Positions 1 to 9,147 are shown, numbered from the stretch's first letter. The stretch is 64,000 nucleotides of DNA from an uncultured Bacilli bacterium (GCA_934155005.1 CAKPGR010000002.1:1-64000); one strand, 5' to 3'. Numbers and translations: made by a program. The notes: a model not told the origin generated them from the sequence alone.

Positions 1-893
1 CAAGATGTATCTGTACAACAACCATTTGTAATAAATACTAAATCATCTTCTATTAAATCTATTGTTTTTTCTTGTCCTTTACTTTCATATATAATTTGTG
101 TTGCTACTTTTTTATTTTGTTTAGATTCAAATATAACATTTTTAACATCTATTCCATATTCAATTTTTACGCCATTACTTTCTAAATATTTTGTAAGTGG
201 TAAAATCATTGATTCATATTGATTATATTTAGTAAATCTTAATGCTGAAAAATCTGGTAATCCATCTATATGATGAACATATCTACATAGGTATCTTTTC
301 ATTTCTAATGCAGATGACCATTTTTGAAATGCAAACATCGTTTGCCAATATAACCAAAAATTTGTTTCCCAAAACGAGTCTGGTAATACATCTGATATTT
401 TTTTATTTTCTAAATCCTTTTCTGGTGTAATAAATAATTTGGATAATGCCATTGCTGATTTTTTATCAAGTTTAAACATTTTATCGGTATGAGCATCTTC
501 ACCACAGTTTATAGTTGCTCTACATAGTGAATAATTTGGGTCATGTTTATTAAGCCAATAATATTCATCTAATACAGATATATTTGGTGTCTCAATTGAT
601 GGAACACTTCTAAACATATCCCACATACATTCAAAATGATTATCCATTTCACGACCACCACGCATATAATATCCTTTAGTGACATCCTTTCTACCATCAC
701 ATGAGCCACCGGCTAAATCTAATTTTTCTAACAAATGAATATGTTCTCCTTTCATTTGTCCATCTCTTACTAAATAGAATGCTGCTGAAAGCCCTGCTAA
801 TCCTGTACCAATTATATAAGCAGATTTTTTATCTACTCCTTCTGGCTTTTCTGGGCGAGCAAATGCTTCATATGTTCCTGATCCATAATACAT
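1..893 (-). CDS. ohyA: Oleate hydratase, N-terminal part (gene continues past the left edge)
   Basis: FAD-dependent fatty acid hydratase that adds water to the cis-9 double bond of oleate and related unsaturated fatty acids, giving 10-hydroxy acids; it acts on free fatty acids in the cytoplasm or at the membrane. About 297 residues are visible of a family usually near 590. The start MYYGSGTYEAF is preceded by a good AAGGAGGG site at about 900-907. The dinucleotide-binding motif IIGTGLAGLSAAFYL lies near residues 27-41, followed by LLEKLDLAGGSCDG and GYYMRGGREMDNHFECMWD, all typical of the family formerly called myosin-cross-reactive antigen. The fragment ends in the conserved DLVFITNGCCTDTS block. 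It appears to be monocistronic. The reading frame is open to the edge, so this is window truncation and not a broken gene. Confidence 0.92.
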   Translation of the reverse strand, partial: MYYGSGTYEAFARPEKPEGVDKKSAYIIGTGLAGLSAAFYLVRDGQMKGEHIHLLEKLDLAGGSCDGRKDVTKGYYMRGGREMDNHFECMWDMFRSVPSIETPNISVLDEYYWLNKHDPNYSLCRATINCGEDAHTDKMFKLDKKSAMALSKLFITPEKDLENKKISDVLPDSFWETNFWLYWQTMFAFQKWSSALEMKRYLCRYVHHIDGLPDFSALRFTKYNQYESMILPLTKYLESNGVKIEYGIDVKNVIFESKQNKKVATQIIYESKGQEKTIDLIEDDLVFITNGCCTDTS

Positions 894-1063
894 AATTATC
901 CCTCCTTATATGATCATCAATTAAATTGTATTATTTTCAAAATTTTTATTCAATAATCATTTTTTTTAGTATGTAAGAATATTAATACATTAAAATAAAA
1001 TTGGAGTAATATCTATACATTAACAGGAAATTGTAAAAATTTTATATAACTATCATATAAATA

Positions 1064-1090
1064 AAAAGTAAACATTTTAGTTTACTTAAA
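1064..1090 (-). terminator. Intrinsic terminator after the 1086-1493 gene
   Basis: On the minus strand AAGTAAAC and GTTTACTT pair around a short loop and are followed by a T-rich stretch. The hairpin overlaps the last codons of the 1086 gene. Confidence 0.7.
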
Positions 1091-1493
1091 ATTTTACATA
1101 TTCACCTGTATTATAAATTTTTCCATTTATCTCAACATAAATAGAGTATTTACCTTTTAAATTATCCTGATTAATATATTTTGTAACTACAATTCCATTT
1201 TCATTTTCATCTTCAGTAAATATATCAACACAAAGCGCTGTATAAGGTTTTTTACTGACTTTAAAATTATAATATTTAGCTTTCATATTTTTATATAAAA
1301 TAATATTTACTTTATCTTCTCTTTTAAATCTTCCTGAAATAGATAATCTATCTATTTCTTTTTTTATAGAAATATTATGATTTTTATACTCTTTATTTAT
1401 TTTTTTGCTTGATAGATTTAATTTAAAATTAGAATTATAGATAAACAAAATAATAATATAATAATTATTCTTTTTTTCATGCTTAACCTCCAT
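1086..1493 (-). CDS. Small secreted protein, probably frameshifted near its start
   Basis: Unrecognised protein of about 130 residues with a polar, lysine-rich body and a C-terminal segment (YSIYVEINGKIYNTGEY) that looks like a small beta domain. The listed frame can start at ATG 1493, but no ribosome site precedes that codon. A GGAGG at 1487-1491 is ideally spaced for ATG 1480 in a different frame. That frame reads MKKRIIIILLFCLSIILIL, a textbook signal peptide, and then hits a stop. From 1480 to the stop at 1086 is 395 bases, one short of a whole number of codons. The simplest reading is a secreted protein with a one-base deletion just after its signal peptide. It lies downstream of an XRE regulator with the same kind of lesion. 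Function unknown. Confidence 0.55.
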   Translation of the reverse strand: MEVKHEKKNNYYIIILFIYNSNFKLNLSSKKINKEYKNHNISIKKEIDRLSISGRFKREDKVNIILYKNMKAKYYNFKVSKKPYTALCVDIFTEDENENGIVVTKYINQDNLKGKYSIYVEINGKIYNTGEYVKF

Positions 1494-1571
1494 TTCCGTT
1501 CTTATTTTAAATTAATATTATATTTTTTTTAAATAACTAATTGGTTGAAAAAACTCAACTAAATGTTTAGT

Positions 1572-2171
1572 TTATTTTTCTATACAACTATTAATTAATT
1601 TGATAGGAATTTTATATTTTACTATTTTATCATGGTTAGTAGTTGCCTCAATTGATAAATATAAAGAGTTATTTGGATGTTTGCAATTATTTTCATAATT
1701 ATCTGTTGTTAAATTTACATCTTTTAAAAAATCACTTAATTTAATGCTTTTTTTACCTTCATATTTATATGAGCTTATTGTTTTATCTATATTATGATAA
1801 GCAATGCTTACAGAAATATTAAAATCTTTTTTATCAGTCGCTAAAGTTTTAAATTTAAAATCATCACTTTTAAATATATTTAATACAATAATAAGAACAA
1901 TTAATATAAATAAAAATATAAAGATAATATATTTATATTTTTTTTGTTTATTTTGAGTATCAAATAATTCTTCTAAACTAATATTAAAATCTTTACTTAT
2001 TTGTTTAATTAAAGAAATATCAGGCATATTTTTACCATTTTCCCATTTACTTACAGCTTGATAAGTAACATTATATTTATCAGCCATTTCTTTTTTTGTA
2101 AGATGGTATTTTTTCCTTATATTTTTATAATTTTTCCAAATTTTTCTTGATCCATAAAAACATCCTTTCAA
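1572..2171 (-). CDS. XRE-family membrane-anchored regulator, probably frameshifted near its start
   Basis: Helix-turn-helix domain (about residues 15-70) with the family pattern LTKKEMADKYNVTYQAVSKW and ENGKNMPDISLI, then a lysine-rich linker, one hydrophobic helix (about 80-100) and an extracytoplasmic C-terminal domain of roughly 95 residues. This is probably a transcriptional repressor that senses something outside the membrane. The ATG at 2171 sits directly against its GAAAGG site, which is too close. The same site is well spaced for ATG 2155, whose frame reads MDQEKFGKIIKI and then stops. MDQEKFGK is the usual N-terminus of this family and would join the helix-turn-helix directly if one base were restored. 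The stretch 1572-2155 is 584 bases, one short of a multiple of three. It may control the small secreted gene downstream. Confidence 0.7.
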   Translation of the reverse strand: MKGCFYGSRKIWKNYKNIRKKYHLTKKEMADKYNVTYQAVSKWENGKNMPDISLIKQISKDFNISLEELFDTQNKQKKYKYIIFIFLFILIVLIIVLNIFKSDDFKFKTLATDKKDFNISVSIAYHNIDKTISSYKYEGKKSIKLSDFLKDVNLTTDNYENNCKHPNNSLYLSIEATTNHDKIVKYKIPIKLINSCIEK

Positions 2172-2197
2172 GTTAATTTATTTAATTATAACATAAA

Positions 2198-2226
2198 AAA
2201 ATAAGTGAATAAAATCACTTATATTC
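2198..2226 (-). terminator. Intrinsic terminator of the repeat-protein operon
   Basis: On the minus strand ATAAGTGA and TCACTTAT pair and run into seven T residues, downstream of the 2244 gene. Confidence 0.75.
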
Positions 2227-2243
2227 ATACCATGATAATTTAT

Positions 2244-2528
2244 CTAATCTTCATACATAATTTCTATTAAAGAACAATCCTCACCTAATTTTTCTATAAA
2301 ATTATCACCTAATTTTAATTTTAATTTTTCAAATTTTTTTATAAATTCTTCTACTGGTAATAAAAATAAATCAAGTGATGTAAGAAATAAATCCTTTGCA
2401 TAATATACATTATTTTCATTTAAATATTTAATTATTTTTGCTACATTGTTAGAATCAATTTTATAAATTTCTTCTTCACTAAAATTTTCTTTTAATATTT
2501 TCATATCTAATTCATCTATATTTATCAC
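2244..2528 (-). CDS. Small helical protein, partner of the tandem-repeat protein
   Basis: Ninety-four residues, acidic, predicted all-helical, with no signal peptide. Its start overlaps the stop of the upstream repeat-protein gene by four bases, so the two are probably translationally coupled. The stretch NVAKIIKYLNENNVYYAKDLFLTSLDLFLLP resembles the alternating helix pairs seen at the N-terminus of the upstream protein, so it may be a single detached repeat module of the same helical type. I do not recognise a named family. It is most likely a cytoplasmic partner of the 2525-4594 product; this rests on overlap and composition only. Confidence 0.75.
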   Translation of the reverse strand: MINIDELDMKILKENFSEEEIYKIDSNNVAKIIKYLNENNVYYAKDLFLTSLDLFLLPVEEFIKKFEKLKLKLGDNFIEKLGEDCSLIEIMYED

Positions 2529-4594
2529 TTCATGGCACCTTCTTTTTGATTTTCTTCTTCTAATGGGTATAATTTCATTAATTCTTTGATATCAATATTA
2601 TATTTTTTCTTCAAAGCTCCTGGTTGATAATTAAAAACTGAATTTAATTTTTCATTTATTACAAGTGGTATATTATTATTTTCTAAATATATTATAAGAG
2701 CATAATTTTGTGATATTGATTTTGATAAAAATGATTGGGTTAAATACTTATCAATATTATGTTCTTCTGCTAACTTAATTAACTTTGGAATTTTTTCTAT
2801 CATAATTTTGCTTTTAGCTATAATTGATGAAGTTAAAAGATGTTTAAACCTTAAATCTTTCCAGTAAGGTTGCGAAAGTAATAAAGAAATATCATTTATT
2901 TTAGCATGAGCTAAAACTTCTGAGGTAAATAGAGCTGGATGTTCTTTAAATTCTTTACTTCCTATTATCTTCTTTATCTCTTCTAAACTTGAATGAGCTA
3001 AAACTTGTGAGGTAAATAGATTTGGATGTTCTTTAAATTCTTCACTTCCTATTATATTCTTTATTTCTTCCAAACTTGAATGAGCTAAAACTTGTGAGGT
3101 AAATAGATTTGGATGTTCTTTAAATTCTTCACTTCCTATTATATTCTTTATTTCTTTCAAACTTGAATAAGCTAAAACTTGTGAGGTAAATAGATTTGGA
3201 TGTTCTTTAAATTCTTCACTTCCTATTATATTCTTTATTTTTTCTAAACTTGAACGAGCTAAAACTGTTGATGTAAATAATTCTGGATGTTCTTTAAATT
3301 CTTCACTTTCTATTATCTTCTTTATTTCTTCTAAACTTGAATGAGCTAAAACTTCTGAGGTAAATAGCTCTGGATGTTCTTTAAATTCTTTACTTCCTAT
3401 TATATTCTTTATTTCTTCTAAACTTGAATGAGCTAAAACTTGTGAGGTAAATAGAGCTGGATGTTCTTTAAATTCTTCACTTTCTATTATCTTCTTTATT
3501 TTTTCTAAACTTGAACGAGCTAAAACTTGTGAGGTAAATAATTCTGGATGTTCTTTAAATTCTTTACTTTCTATTATCTTCTTTATTTCTTCCAAACTTG
3601 AATGAGTTAAAACTGTTGAGGTAAATAATTCTGGATGTTCTTTAAATTCTTCACTTCCTATTATCTTCTTTATTTCTTTCAAACTTGAATGAGCTAAAAC
3701 TTGTGAGGTAAATAATTCTGGATGTTCTTTGAATTCTTTACTTTCTATTATCTTCTTTATTTCTTCTAAACTTGAATGAGCTAAAACTGTTGAGGTAAAT
3801 AATCCTGAATGTTCTCTAAATTCTTCACTTCCTATTATCTTCTTTATTTCTTCTAAACTTGAATGAGCTAAAACTGTTGAGGTAAATAACTCTGGATGTT
3901 CTTTAAATTCTTCACTTCCTATTATATTCTTTATTTCTTCCAAACTTGAATGAGTTAAAACTTCTGAGGTAAATAATTCTGGATACTCTTTAAATTCTTC
4001 ACTTCCTATTATCTTCTTTATTTCTTCTAAACTTGAATGAGCTAAAACTGTTGAGGTAAATAATTCTGGATGTTCTTTAAATTCTTTACTTTCTATTATT
4101 TTTTCTATTCCATTAATATCTTGAATACCATACCCAATACCAACGGCAATTGTTAAATTACCATTTTTATTAATAAATGGTATTCTTAATTTTTCTACAC
4201 TCTTAATAATATTAACATTAACCGATAAAATAGATGTATTTCTATTCAAATCCTTTAAGCTATAATTATTAGTAACATATTCATATGTATTTTTAAAGTC
4301 ATTAGGATCTGTGCTTAAAACATGCAAACATGATTCAATATTACTAAAATTAATGTTTGTTTTTTTTATAAAGTTTATATTTTCTTCTATTATATTAACA
4401 TTTTTATATAAAATACTTGGACATTTTTCTATGTTATTAGGGCTAATTTTTAAAACATTGATTAAATAATTTAAAGTTTTATTTATCTCTTCATATTCTC
4501 CATAGTTTAAAATATTATTATTTTTATTTACAATTTTATTTGAGTCAATATTATACTTTTGACATAATTTAAATAATGTATATTCTCCTATCAT
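2525..4594 (-). CDS. Helical tandem-repeat protein with fourteen 29-residue repeats
   Basis: A 689-residue protein with no signal peptide or membrane segment. Residues about 1-155 hold degenerate helix-pair units such as ISPNNIEKCPSILYKNVNII, which resemble the motif of mitochondrial transcription termination factor (mTERF)-type helical solenoids. Residues about 163-563 hold fourteen nearly identical 29-residue units, consensus SSLEEIKKIIGSEEF followed by KEHPELFTSTVLAH. The unit has two short helices with a proline turn. The C-terminal part, about 125 residues, returns to non-identical helical units (LRFKHLLTSSIIAKSKIMIE). The product should be an elongated alpha solenoid, probably a binding scaffold for protein or nucleic acid. 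The mTERF comparison is by eye only; a generic alpha-solenoid is the safer name. Confidence 0.8.
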   Translation of the reverse strand: MIGEYTLFKLCQKYNIDSNKIVNKNNNILNYGEYEEINKTLNYLINVLKISPNNIEKCPSILYKNVNIIEENINFIKKTNINFSNIESCLHVLSTDPNDFKNTYEYVTNNYSLKDLNRNTSILSVNVNIIKSVEKLRIPFINKNGNLTIAVGIGYGIQDINGIEKIIESKEFKEHPELFTSTVLAHSSLEEIKKIIGSEEFKEYPELFTSEVLTHSSLEEIKNIIGSEEFKEHPELFTSTVLAHSSLEEIKKIIGSEEFREHSGLFTSTVLAHSSLEEIKKIIESKEFKEHPELFTSQVLAHSSLKEIKKIIGSEEFKEHPELFTSTVLTHSSLEEIKKIIESKEFKEHPELFTSQVLARSSLEKIKKIIESEEFKEHPALFTSQVLAHSSLEEIKNIIGSKEFKEHPELFTSEVLAHSSLEEIKKIIESEEFKEHPELFTSTVLARSSLEKIKNIIGSEEFKEHPNLFTSQVLAYSSLKEIKNIIGSEEFKEHPNLFTSQVLAHSSLEEIKNIIGSEEFKEHPNLFTSQVLAHSSLEEIKKIIGSKEFKEHPALFTSEVLAHAKINDISLLLSQPYWKDLRFKHLLTSSIIAKSKIMIEKIPKLIKLAEEHNIDKYLTQSFLSKSISQNYALIIYLENNNIPLVINEKLNSVFNYQPGALKKKYNIDIKELMKLYPLEEENQKEGAMK
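2906..4108 (-). repeat. Tandem array of fourteen 87-bp coding repeats
   Basis: Fourteen in-frame copies of an 87-bp unit inside the 2525-4594 gene; the first copy lacks about five codons. Copies differ mainly at one residue before LFTS (E, A, N or G), at the residue after it (T, Q or E), and at KK versus KN. The near identity of the DNA implies recent duplication or gene conversion, so copy number is likely to vary between strains. Confidence 0.92.
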
Positions 4595-4635
4595 TTAATC
4601 CTCTCCATCTAATAAAATAATTATCACATAAAAAG

Positions 4636-4666
4636 TAAGAAAAGTAAACAATCAAGTTTACTTTAA
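4636..4666 (-). terminator. Intrinsic terminator after the pseudopilin-lectin gene
   Basis: AAAGTAAAC and GTTTACTTT pair on the minus strand, then a T-rich tail. The hairpin overlaps the last codons of the 4658 gene. Confidence 0.65.
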
Positions 4667-6655
4667 TACTACTCTAAATGTTGTATTTTCATTTGGACTA
4701 CCTGTTGAATTAGAAAAATTATAAATACTAGATACATTATTCATAACACCACCACGAATCACAAATGGTTTTTCACCATTAACAAATTCATTTTGACTAT
4801 CATACCATTTTTCAGTTTCACCTGTTGCATCTCCAATTATTCTACTTTTCGAAGTAATTCCTTTGTAATAATCTATATAGTTTGGCCAATCAACATTTCC
4901 AAAATCTTTAAATCCTGAATTATCTTTTTTATCTTTACCAGCATCTTTATTATAATTTGCCATAACCATTTCAATATTTTTTCCAGCCATATCAAATACA
5001 CCTGTTATATTACCAGTAGTTGAAGCTGTCAAATTAGTTTTATAGTCATCACTTGACCTATATAAATTGGTATTAATTCCATATTTACTATTAGTTAAAT
5101 ATGCTATAGCACCCCATTCTAAATTTGTTATAACATGTGAATTTATATTATCAAGACCATAGATGTTACCTTTTTTTGTCATATTAAGCGCTATTAAATG
5201 AGCATTACTTATAGATATATTTTTTAAACTATTTTTATTAGGTAATGAATAGATAATTATATTTTCTTTATTACATGAATATACACTATTATCATTATAG
5301 CATTCCGTTTTTTCTTGAGCACTACTTTCAAATTTACTTACCCAAAAGCCATTATCACTAAAAGCAGGATGCATATACCACTGTCCATTACTATATCTTT
5401 CATTTTTATTTTCAATATTGCTCTTTTCAAATGAAATAGATATAGTATTTTCTTTACTGATTCTATTTACATTAAATAAAATATATTTATAACTTGGTAT
5501 CCAAACATAAAAACCAATTATATCTTTTTCATAAACTACTTCGCCAATTGCTTCTTCACTTAAATAGTACTTTCTAGATTTACTATTTTTATCTCCTTCA
5601 ATAGCATATCTATTAACTAATACTGCATTAGCCCAAACTTTATCTTTATAATTCCAATAAATTTGTTTTGGATCTGCTTTTACCCACTCTTTTTTGTTTT
5701 CATCATATATAACTGGTATCATATTTGATGAAAGAGTTGGAATAGCGTCATTTAAAACATTATCAATATTATTTATATTAATACTTTCTGTTTTAACAAC
5801 TTTATTTTCTCTAATAATTCTTGTGTAAATGGTTTTATTTTCTGTAAAGTTAAAATTATATTCATTATTTGTTAAACCTATTTGGTTCCAATCAACATTA
5901 TTTTCACTATATTCATATATATAATTATCACCACTAGGATATTTACAAACAATATTTTTTTCATTTTGAACATAACTATTATTATCTTTTTCAGTACAAG
6001 TAATATTCGGAATATCTGTTTCAAACTTATAATCTTTTGACGTTTTAGTTTTTCCTACTTCATTTGTAACTCTCACTCTTATTTTATGAGTACCTTGTTT
6101 TAAATCATCAAATACGTATTTATTTACAGTTGATTTCTTAGTATATTTAGAATCATCTATACTAAATTCATAATAAACAATATCGCTTTCCAAATCAATT
6201 CCTGATGCTACTACTGTTAAAGATGTACTTGTCCTATTTTGTAAATATAATAAAGCTTTTTTAGGAGCAGTAGTATCTAATCCACCACATCCTTGATCAG
6301 AAACGACAATTTTATCTTTAATTCCTTTAGCACAAAAATTATCTTTTGTTAATTCAACTAGTTCTAATTTTTTTCGATTATTATAAGTAACTATTCCTGT
6401 ATCAAAATTGTTATTTTTCAATTCTAAATCTAATTCATCAATTGAAAGACCTTCATCTGGAATATTTTTATAATCCTCATCTGTTAAATAATAACTAACT
6501 GAATCTAAAACACTATATGCACTATTTTTAAAAGCTTCAATACGTACCTTTTTAATAACAAATAAAATGGTAGGTAAAACAATAACAATAATTACTAGTA
6601 AAGCGGTAATAGTTAATATAAATTCAGTTAATGTAAAACCCTTTTTATTTTTCAT
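4658..6655 (-). CDS. Pseudopilin-anchored surface protein with Ig-like and sulfatase-modifying-type domains
   Basis: Start chosen at 6655 because it gives the type IV prepilin leader MKNKKGFTLTEFILTITALL, with the processing Gly before Phe and Glu at mature position 5; an upstream ATG at 6727 would bury the leader. After the pilin-like helix come a possible Ig-like segment (near residues 125-225, containing KYVFDDLKQGTHKIRVRVTN) and Cys-containing loops. The C-terminal domain (about 360-665) shows GVFDMAGKNIEMVMAN and FVIRGGVMNNVSSIYNF, the pattern of the formylglycine-generating/C-type-lectin fold, ending NENTTFRVVLK. It is probably exported through a type IV pilus-like system and shown on the surface as a binding protein. 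No catalytic role is claimed, and no pilus assembly gene is in the window. The run MNNVSSIYNFSNS near the end recalls variable regions but has no second copy here for comparison. Confidence 0.75.
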   Translation of the reverse strand: MKNKKGFTLTEFILTITALLVIIVIVLPTILFVIKKVRIEAFKNSAYSVLDSVSYYLTDEDYKNIPDEGLSIDELDLELKNNNFDTGIVTYNNRKKLELVELTKDNFCAKGIKDKIVVSDQGCGGLDTTAPKKALLYLQNRTSTSLTVVASGIDLESDIVYYEFSIDDSKYTKKSTVNKYVFDDLKQGTHKIRVRVTNEVGKTKTSKDYKFETDIPNITCTEKDNNSYVQNEKNIVCKYPSGDNYIYEYSENNVDWNQIGLTNNEYNFNFTENKTIYTRIIRENKVVKTESININNIDNVLNDAIPTLSSNMIPVIYDENKKEWVKADPKQIYWNYKDKVWANAVLVNRYAIEGDKNSKSRKYYLSEEAIGEVVYEKDIIGFYVWIPSYKYILFNVNRISKENTISISFEKSNIENKNERYSNGQWYMHPAFSDNGFWVSKFESSAQEKTECYNDNSVYSCNKENIIIYSLPNKNSLKNISISNAHLIALNMTKKGNIYGLDNINSHVITNLEWGAIAYLTNSKYGINTNLYRSSDDYKTNLTASTTGNITGVFDMAGKNIEMVMANYNKDAGKDKKDNSGFKDFGNVDWPNYIDYYKGITSKSRIIGDATGETEKWYDSQNEFVNGEKPFVIRGGVMNNVSSIYNFSNSTGSPNENTTFRVVLK

Positions 6656-6714
6656 ACTATCACTTATCCTAATAATAGTATATATTATTACAAATATTTT
6701 ATCAATATAATAAA

Positions 6715-6740
6715 AAGAAAAAAGCAATTTAAAATTGCTT
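6715..6740 (-). terminator. Intrinsic terminator of ftsA-ftsZ
   Basis: AAGCAATTT and AAATTGCTT pair on the minus strand and are followed by TTTTTTC, directly at the ftsZ stop codon. Confidence 0.8.
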
Positions 6741-7803
6741 AAAATACTCTTTTTCTTAAAATTGGAGGTAAATCTGAATCATCATCGTCATCATCATTAT
6801 CTAAACTAAAGCCTTGTTTTTTTGGTTCTTCAACATTTTCTTCTTTATTTTCCTTCTCTTGATCAAATCCAGTAGCTATAACAGTTACAATAATTTCATC
6901 GCCTAAATTTTCATTTATAACTGCACCAAATATTGTATTAATATCTGTATTTGCCGATTCACGAATAACTTCTGCTGCTTCTTCAACTTCAAATAAAGTT
7001 AAGTTTTCACCACCAGTAACATTTATAATAGCATCTGTTGCTCCATCGATACTTGCTTCTAGAAGTGGACTTGATACTGCTTCACGAGCTGCTTCGCTTG
7101 CTCTATTTTCTCCAACTCCCATACCAATACCAATTAAAGCATTTCCACGTTTTTCCATAACTGATTTAACATCAGCAAAATCTAGATTGATAAGTCCTGA
7201 TACAGCTATTAAATCAGAAATTGATTGAACTCCACGTCTTAATACATTATCAACTTCTTTAAATGAATCTAAAAGTGGTGTTGATTTATCAATTATTTCT
7301 CTTAATTTATCATTTGGAATAACGATTAAAGTATCAACATGTTTTTTTAATTCTTCAAGTCCAGCTAAAGCTTGTTCCATTCTTTTTTTACCTTCAAATG
7401 AGAATGGTTTTGTTACAATACCAACTGTAAGGGCTCCAAGTCCTTGTGCAATATCAGCAATAACAGGGGCTGCACCTGTACCAGTTCCACCACCCATACC
7501 ACAAGCGATGAATACCATATCAGCACCTTCTAAGGCTGCTTCTATTTCATTTCTTGATTCTAAGGCTGATTCTTTTCCTACTTCTGGTTTACCACCTGCT
7601 CCAAGTCCACCTGTAAGTTCAGCTCCGATTTGTATTTTAACTGGTGCTTTTGAATTGTTTAAAACTTGTAAATCAGTATTAGCGACAATAAAGTCAACTC
7701 CTTTAACACCTGATTCAATCATTCTATTAACAGCGTTGTTTCCTCCGCCACCTGCTCCTATTACTTTAATTTTAGCTAATTGATCTATTTCTAATCCAAA
7801 CAT
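6739..7803 (-). CDS. ftsZ: Cell division protein FtsZ
   Basis: Tubulin-like GTPase that polymerises into the cytokinetic ring at midcell. Length 354 residues, normal for the family. Visible motifs are [19 protein letters not shown] (nucleotide binding, about 12-30), the tubulin signature [16 protein letters not shown] (about 104-119), and the T7 loop [11 protein letters not shown] (about 207) needed to complete the neighbour's GTPase site. A short acidic linker with a run of aspartates leads to the conserved C-terminal peptide DLPPILRKR, which binds FtsA and other partners. It follows ftsA with a 12-base gap and an obvious AGGAGG site, so the two are co-transcribed, in the usual dcw order. 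Confidence 0.98.
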   Translation of the reverse strand: MFGLEIDQLAKIKVIGAGGGGNNAVNRMIESGVKGVDFIVANTDLQVLNNSKAPVKIQIGAELTGGLGAGGKPEVGKESALESRNEIEAALEGADMVFIACGMGGGTGTGAAPVIADIAQGLGALTVGIVTKPFSFEGKKRMEQALAGLEELKKHVDTLIVIPNDKLREIIDKSTPLLDSFKEVDNVLRRGVQSISDLIAVSGLINLDFADVKSVMEKRGNALIGIGMGVGENRASEAAREAVSSPLLEASIDGATDAIINVTGGENLTLFEVEEAAEVIRESANTDINTIFGAVINENLGDEIIVTVIATGFDQEKENKEENVEEPKKQGFSLDNDDDDDDSDLPPILRKRVF

Positions 7804-7815
7804 AATTTAATCCTC

Positions 7816-9060
7816 CTATTCGCTGAAAAAGTAGCTAAATACTTTCCCTAGCATTGATTCTTCATTAACACTAACTACACCATCAGTATTAGAAACTAAC
7901 TCTTCCATATCTTCTTTACTGATTAATGAGCACATTTTTCCTTTTAATTTAAGTTTACTAATGAAATATGCAATATTTCCAACCGCTGAAGAATATTTAT
8001 TATGTCTTAAACCAATTAATTTAATGTTTCCAACTCTAACAATACTGCCTAAGACTTCTTCTGCAATCAACGAAAAATTTGTCATACTACTAGTACCACC
8101 AGTTATTAGTATATAATCAATATCTCTTTTTGTCAAAACATTTATTTCTTTTTTTGCTAAAATCAATATTTCTTCTAATCTAGCCATTACAACTTCGGAC
8201 ACTTCAAATTGGCTTATTTTAATATCTTCACCTAATTTATTTGTAACTTCATAAAAATCACTTTTGCTAGCATATTTTTTATGTGCTAAAGCAAACTTTT
8301 CTTTTATAGTGTTAGCATCCTTAGGTGTAACTTTATACATATAAGATATATCACTATTAATATTCTTGCCACCAACACCAATAACAGAATTATTAACAAT
8401 AATTCCCTTGTTATATAATGACACAGATGTTGTTTCATGGCCAATATTTATAATAGCACCAACTTTATTCTTAATATCTTTATCTTTAACCGATGCCATA
8501 TCTCCTATACTTGTTAATGATACATCAACAACATCAAGTCCAGCGTTTTCTAAAAGTGTAACTACTGATAATATATTCTTTCTTGGTGTTGTTACCATAA
8601 CTGCTCTTGTTTGAAAAACATGAGCTGTATAGCCTTTTGGATCTTTAATTCCTGTTTTATCATCAACAATAAAGTCAATTGGAATTAATGTAACCATTTC
8701 TCTATCTTTTGAAACACCTTTTTTCATTGCTTGTTTAAGTAAATCAACAACTTCTTTTCCAGTTATTAAAGTTTCTTCATTATATTCAATTTTTCCTTTT
8801 ACAATTATATATTCTGAAAAATAATTTGGAATAGTTGCTAATACTTTTTTTATTTTAATACCAAGCATTGATTCTATCTCTTTTATAGCTTTTTTTAAAG
8901 AGATGCTAGCCTCATGTCCATTTGTAATTAACCCTTTTTTTATTCCTTTTGATTTAACAGAAGACGCTGCTAATAAATTTAATTTATTATTATATAATTC
9001 ACAAACCACAACTTTTATTGTATCAGAACCAATATCGATACTAGTATAGACATGCTTCAT
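7816..9060 (-). CDS. ftsA: Cell division protein FtsA
   Basis: Actin-like ATPase that tethers FtsZ polymers to the membrane and recruits later divisome proteins. Length 414 residues, as expected. The start MKHVYTSIDIGSDTIKVVV holds the phosphate-1 motif (about 7-20). The 1C subdomain region follows (about 85-165), then VGAIINIGHETTSVSLYNKG (phosphate 2) and DYILITGGTSSMTNF (adenosine motif, near 320). The C-terminus VFSYFFSE is a short amphipathic helix of the kind used for membrane targeting. It forms an operon with ftsZ. Most start-to-end features match typical Bacilli FtsA. Confidence 0.97.
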   Translation of the reverse strand: MKHVYTSIDIGSDTIKVVVCELYNNKLNLLAASSVKSKGIKKGLITNGHEASISLKKAIKEIESMLGIKIKKVLATIPNYFSEYIIVKGKIEYNEETLITGKEVVDLLKQAMKKGVSKDREMVTLIPIDFIVDDKTGIKDPKGYTAHVFQTRAVMVTTPRKNILSVVTLLENAGLDVVDVSLTSIGDMASVKDKDIKNKVGAIINIGHETTSVSLYNKGIIVNNSVIGVGGKNINSDISYMYKVTPKDANTIKEKFALAHKKYASKSDFYEVTNKLGEDIKISQFEVSEVVMARLEEILILAKKEINVLTKRDIDYILITGGTSSMTNFSLIAEEVLGSIVRVGNIKLIGLRHNKYSSAVGNIAYFISKLKLKGKMCSLISKEDMEELVSNTDGVVSVNEESMLGKVFSYFFSE

Positions 9061-9116
9061 ATAATCATCTCCTATAATCTATAAATAATTATACTATATT
9101 TTTTTAAAAAGTAAAA

Positions 9117-9147
9117 GAAAAAAAAGTTTTTTAACAACTTTTTTATA
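9117..9147 (-). terminator. Intrinsic terminator after yqeY
   Basis: AAAAAAGTTG and AAAAACTTTTT form a hairpin on the minus strand followed by a long T tract, overlapping the yqeY stop. Confidence 0.7.

Noticed and set aside
2906..4108. Regular repeats that might look like a CRISPR array
   Set aside because: The 87-bp units are contiguous, in frame, without unique spacers, and encode protein repeats.
7508..7783. Plus-strand reading frame opposite ftsZ
   Set aside because: It is antisense to a conserved essential gene, has proline/serine-rich low-complexity composition and no ribosome site.
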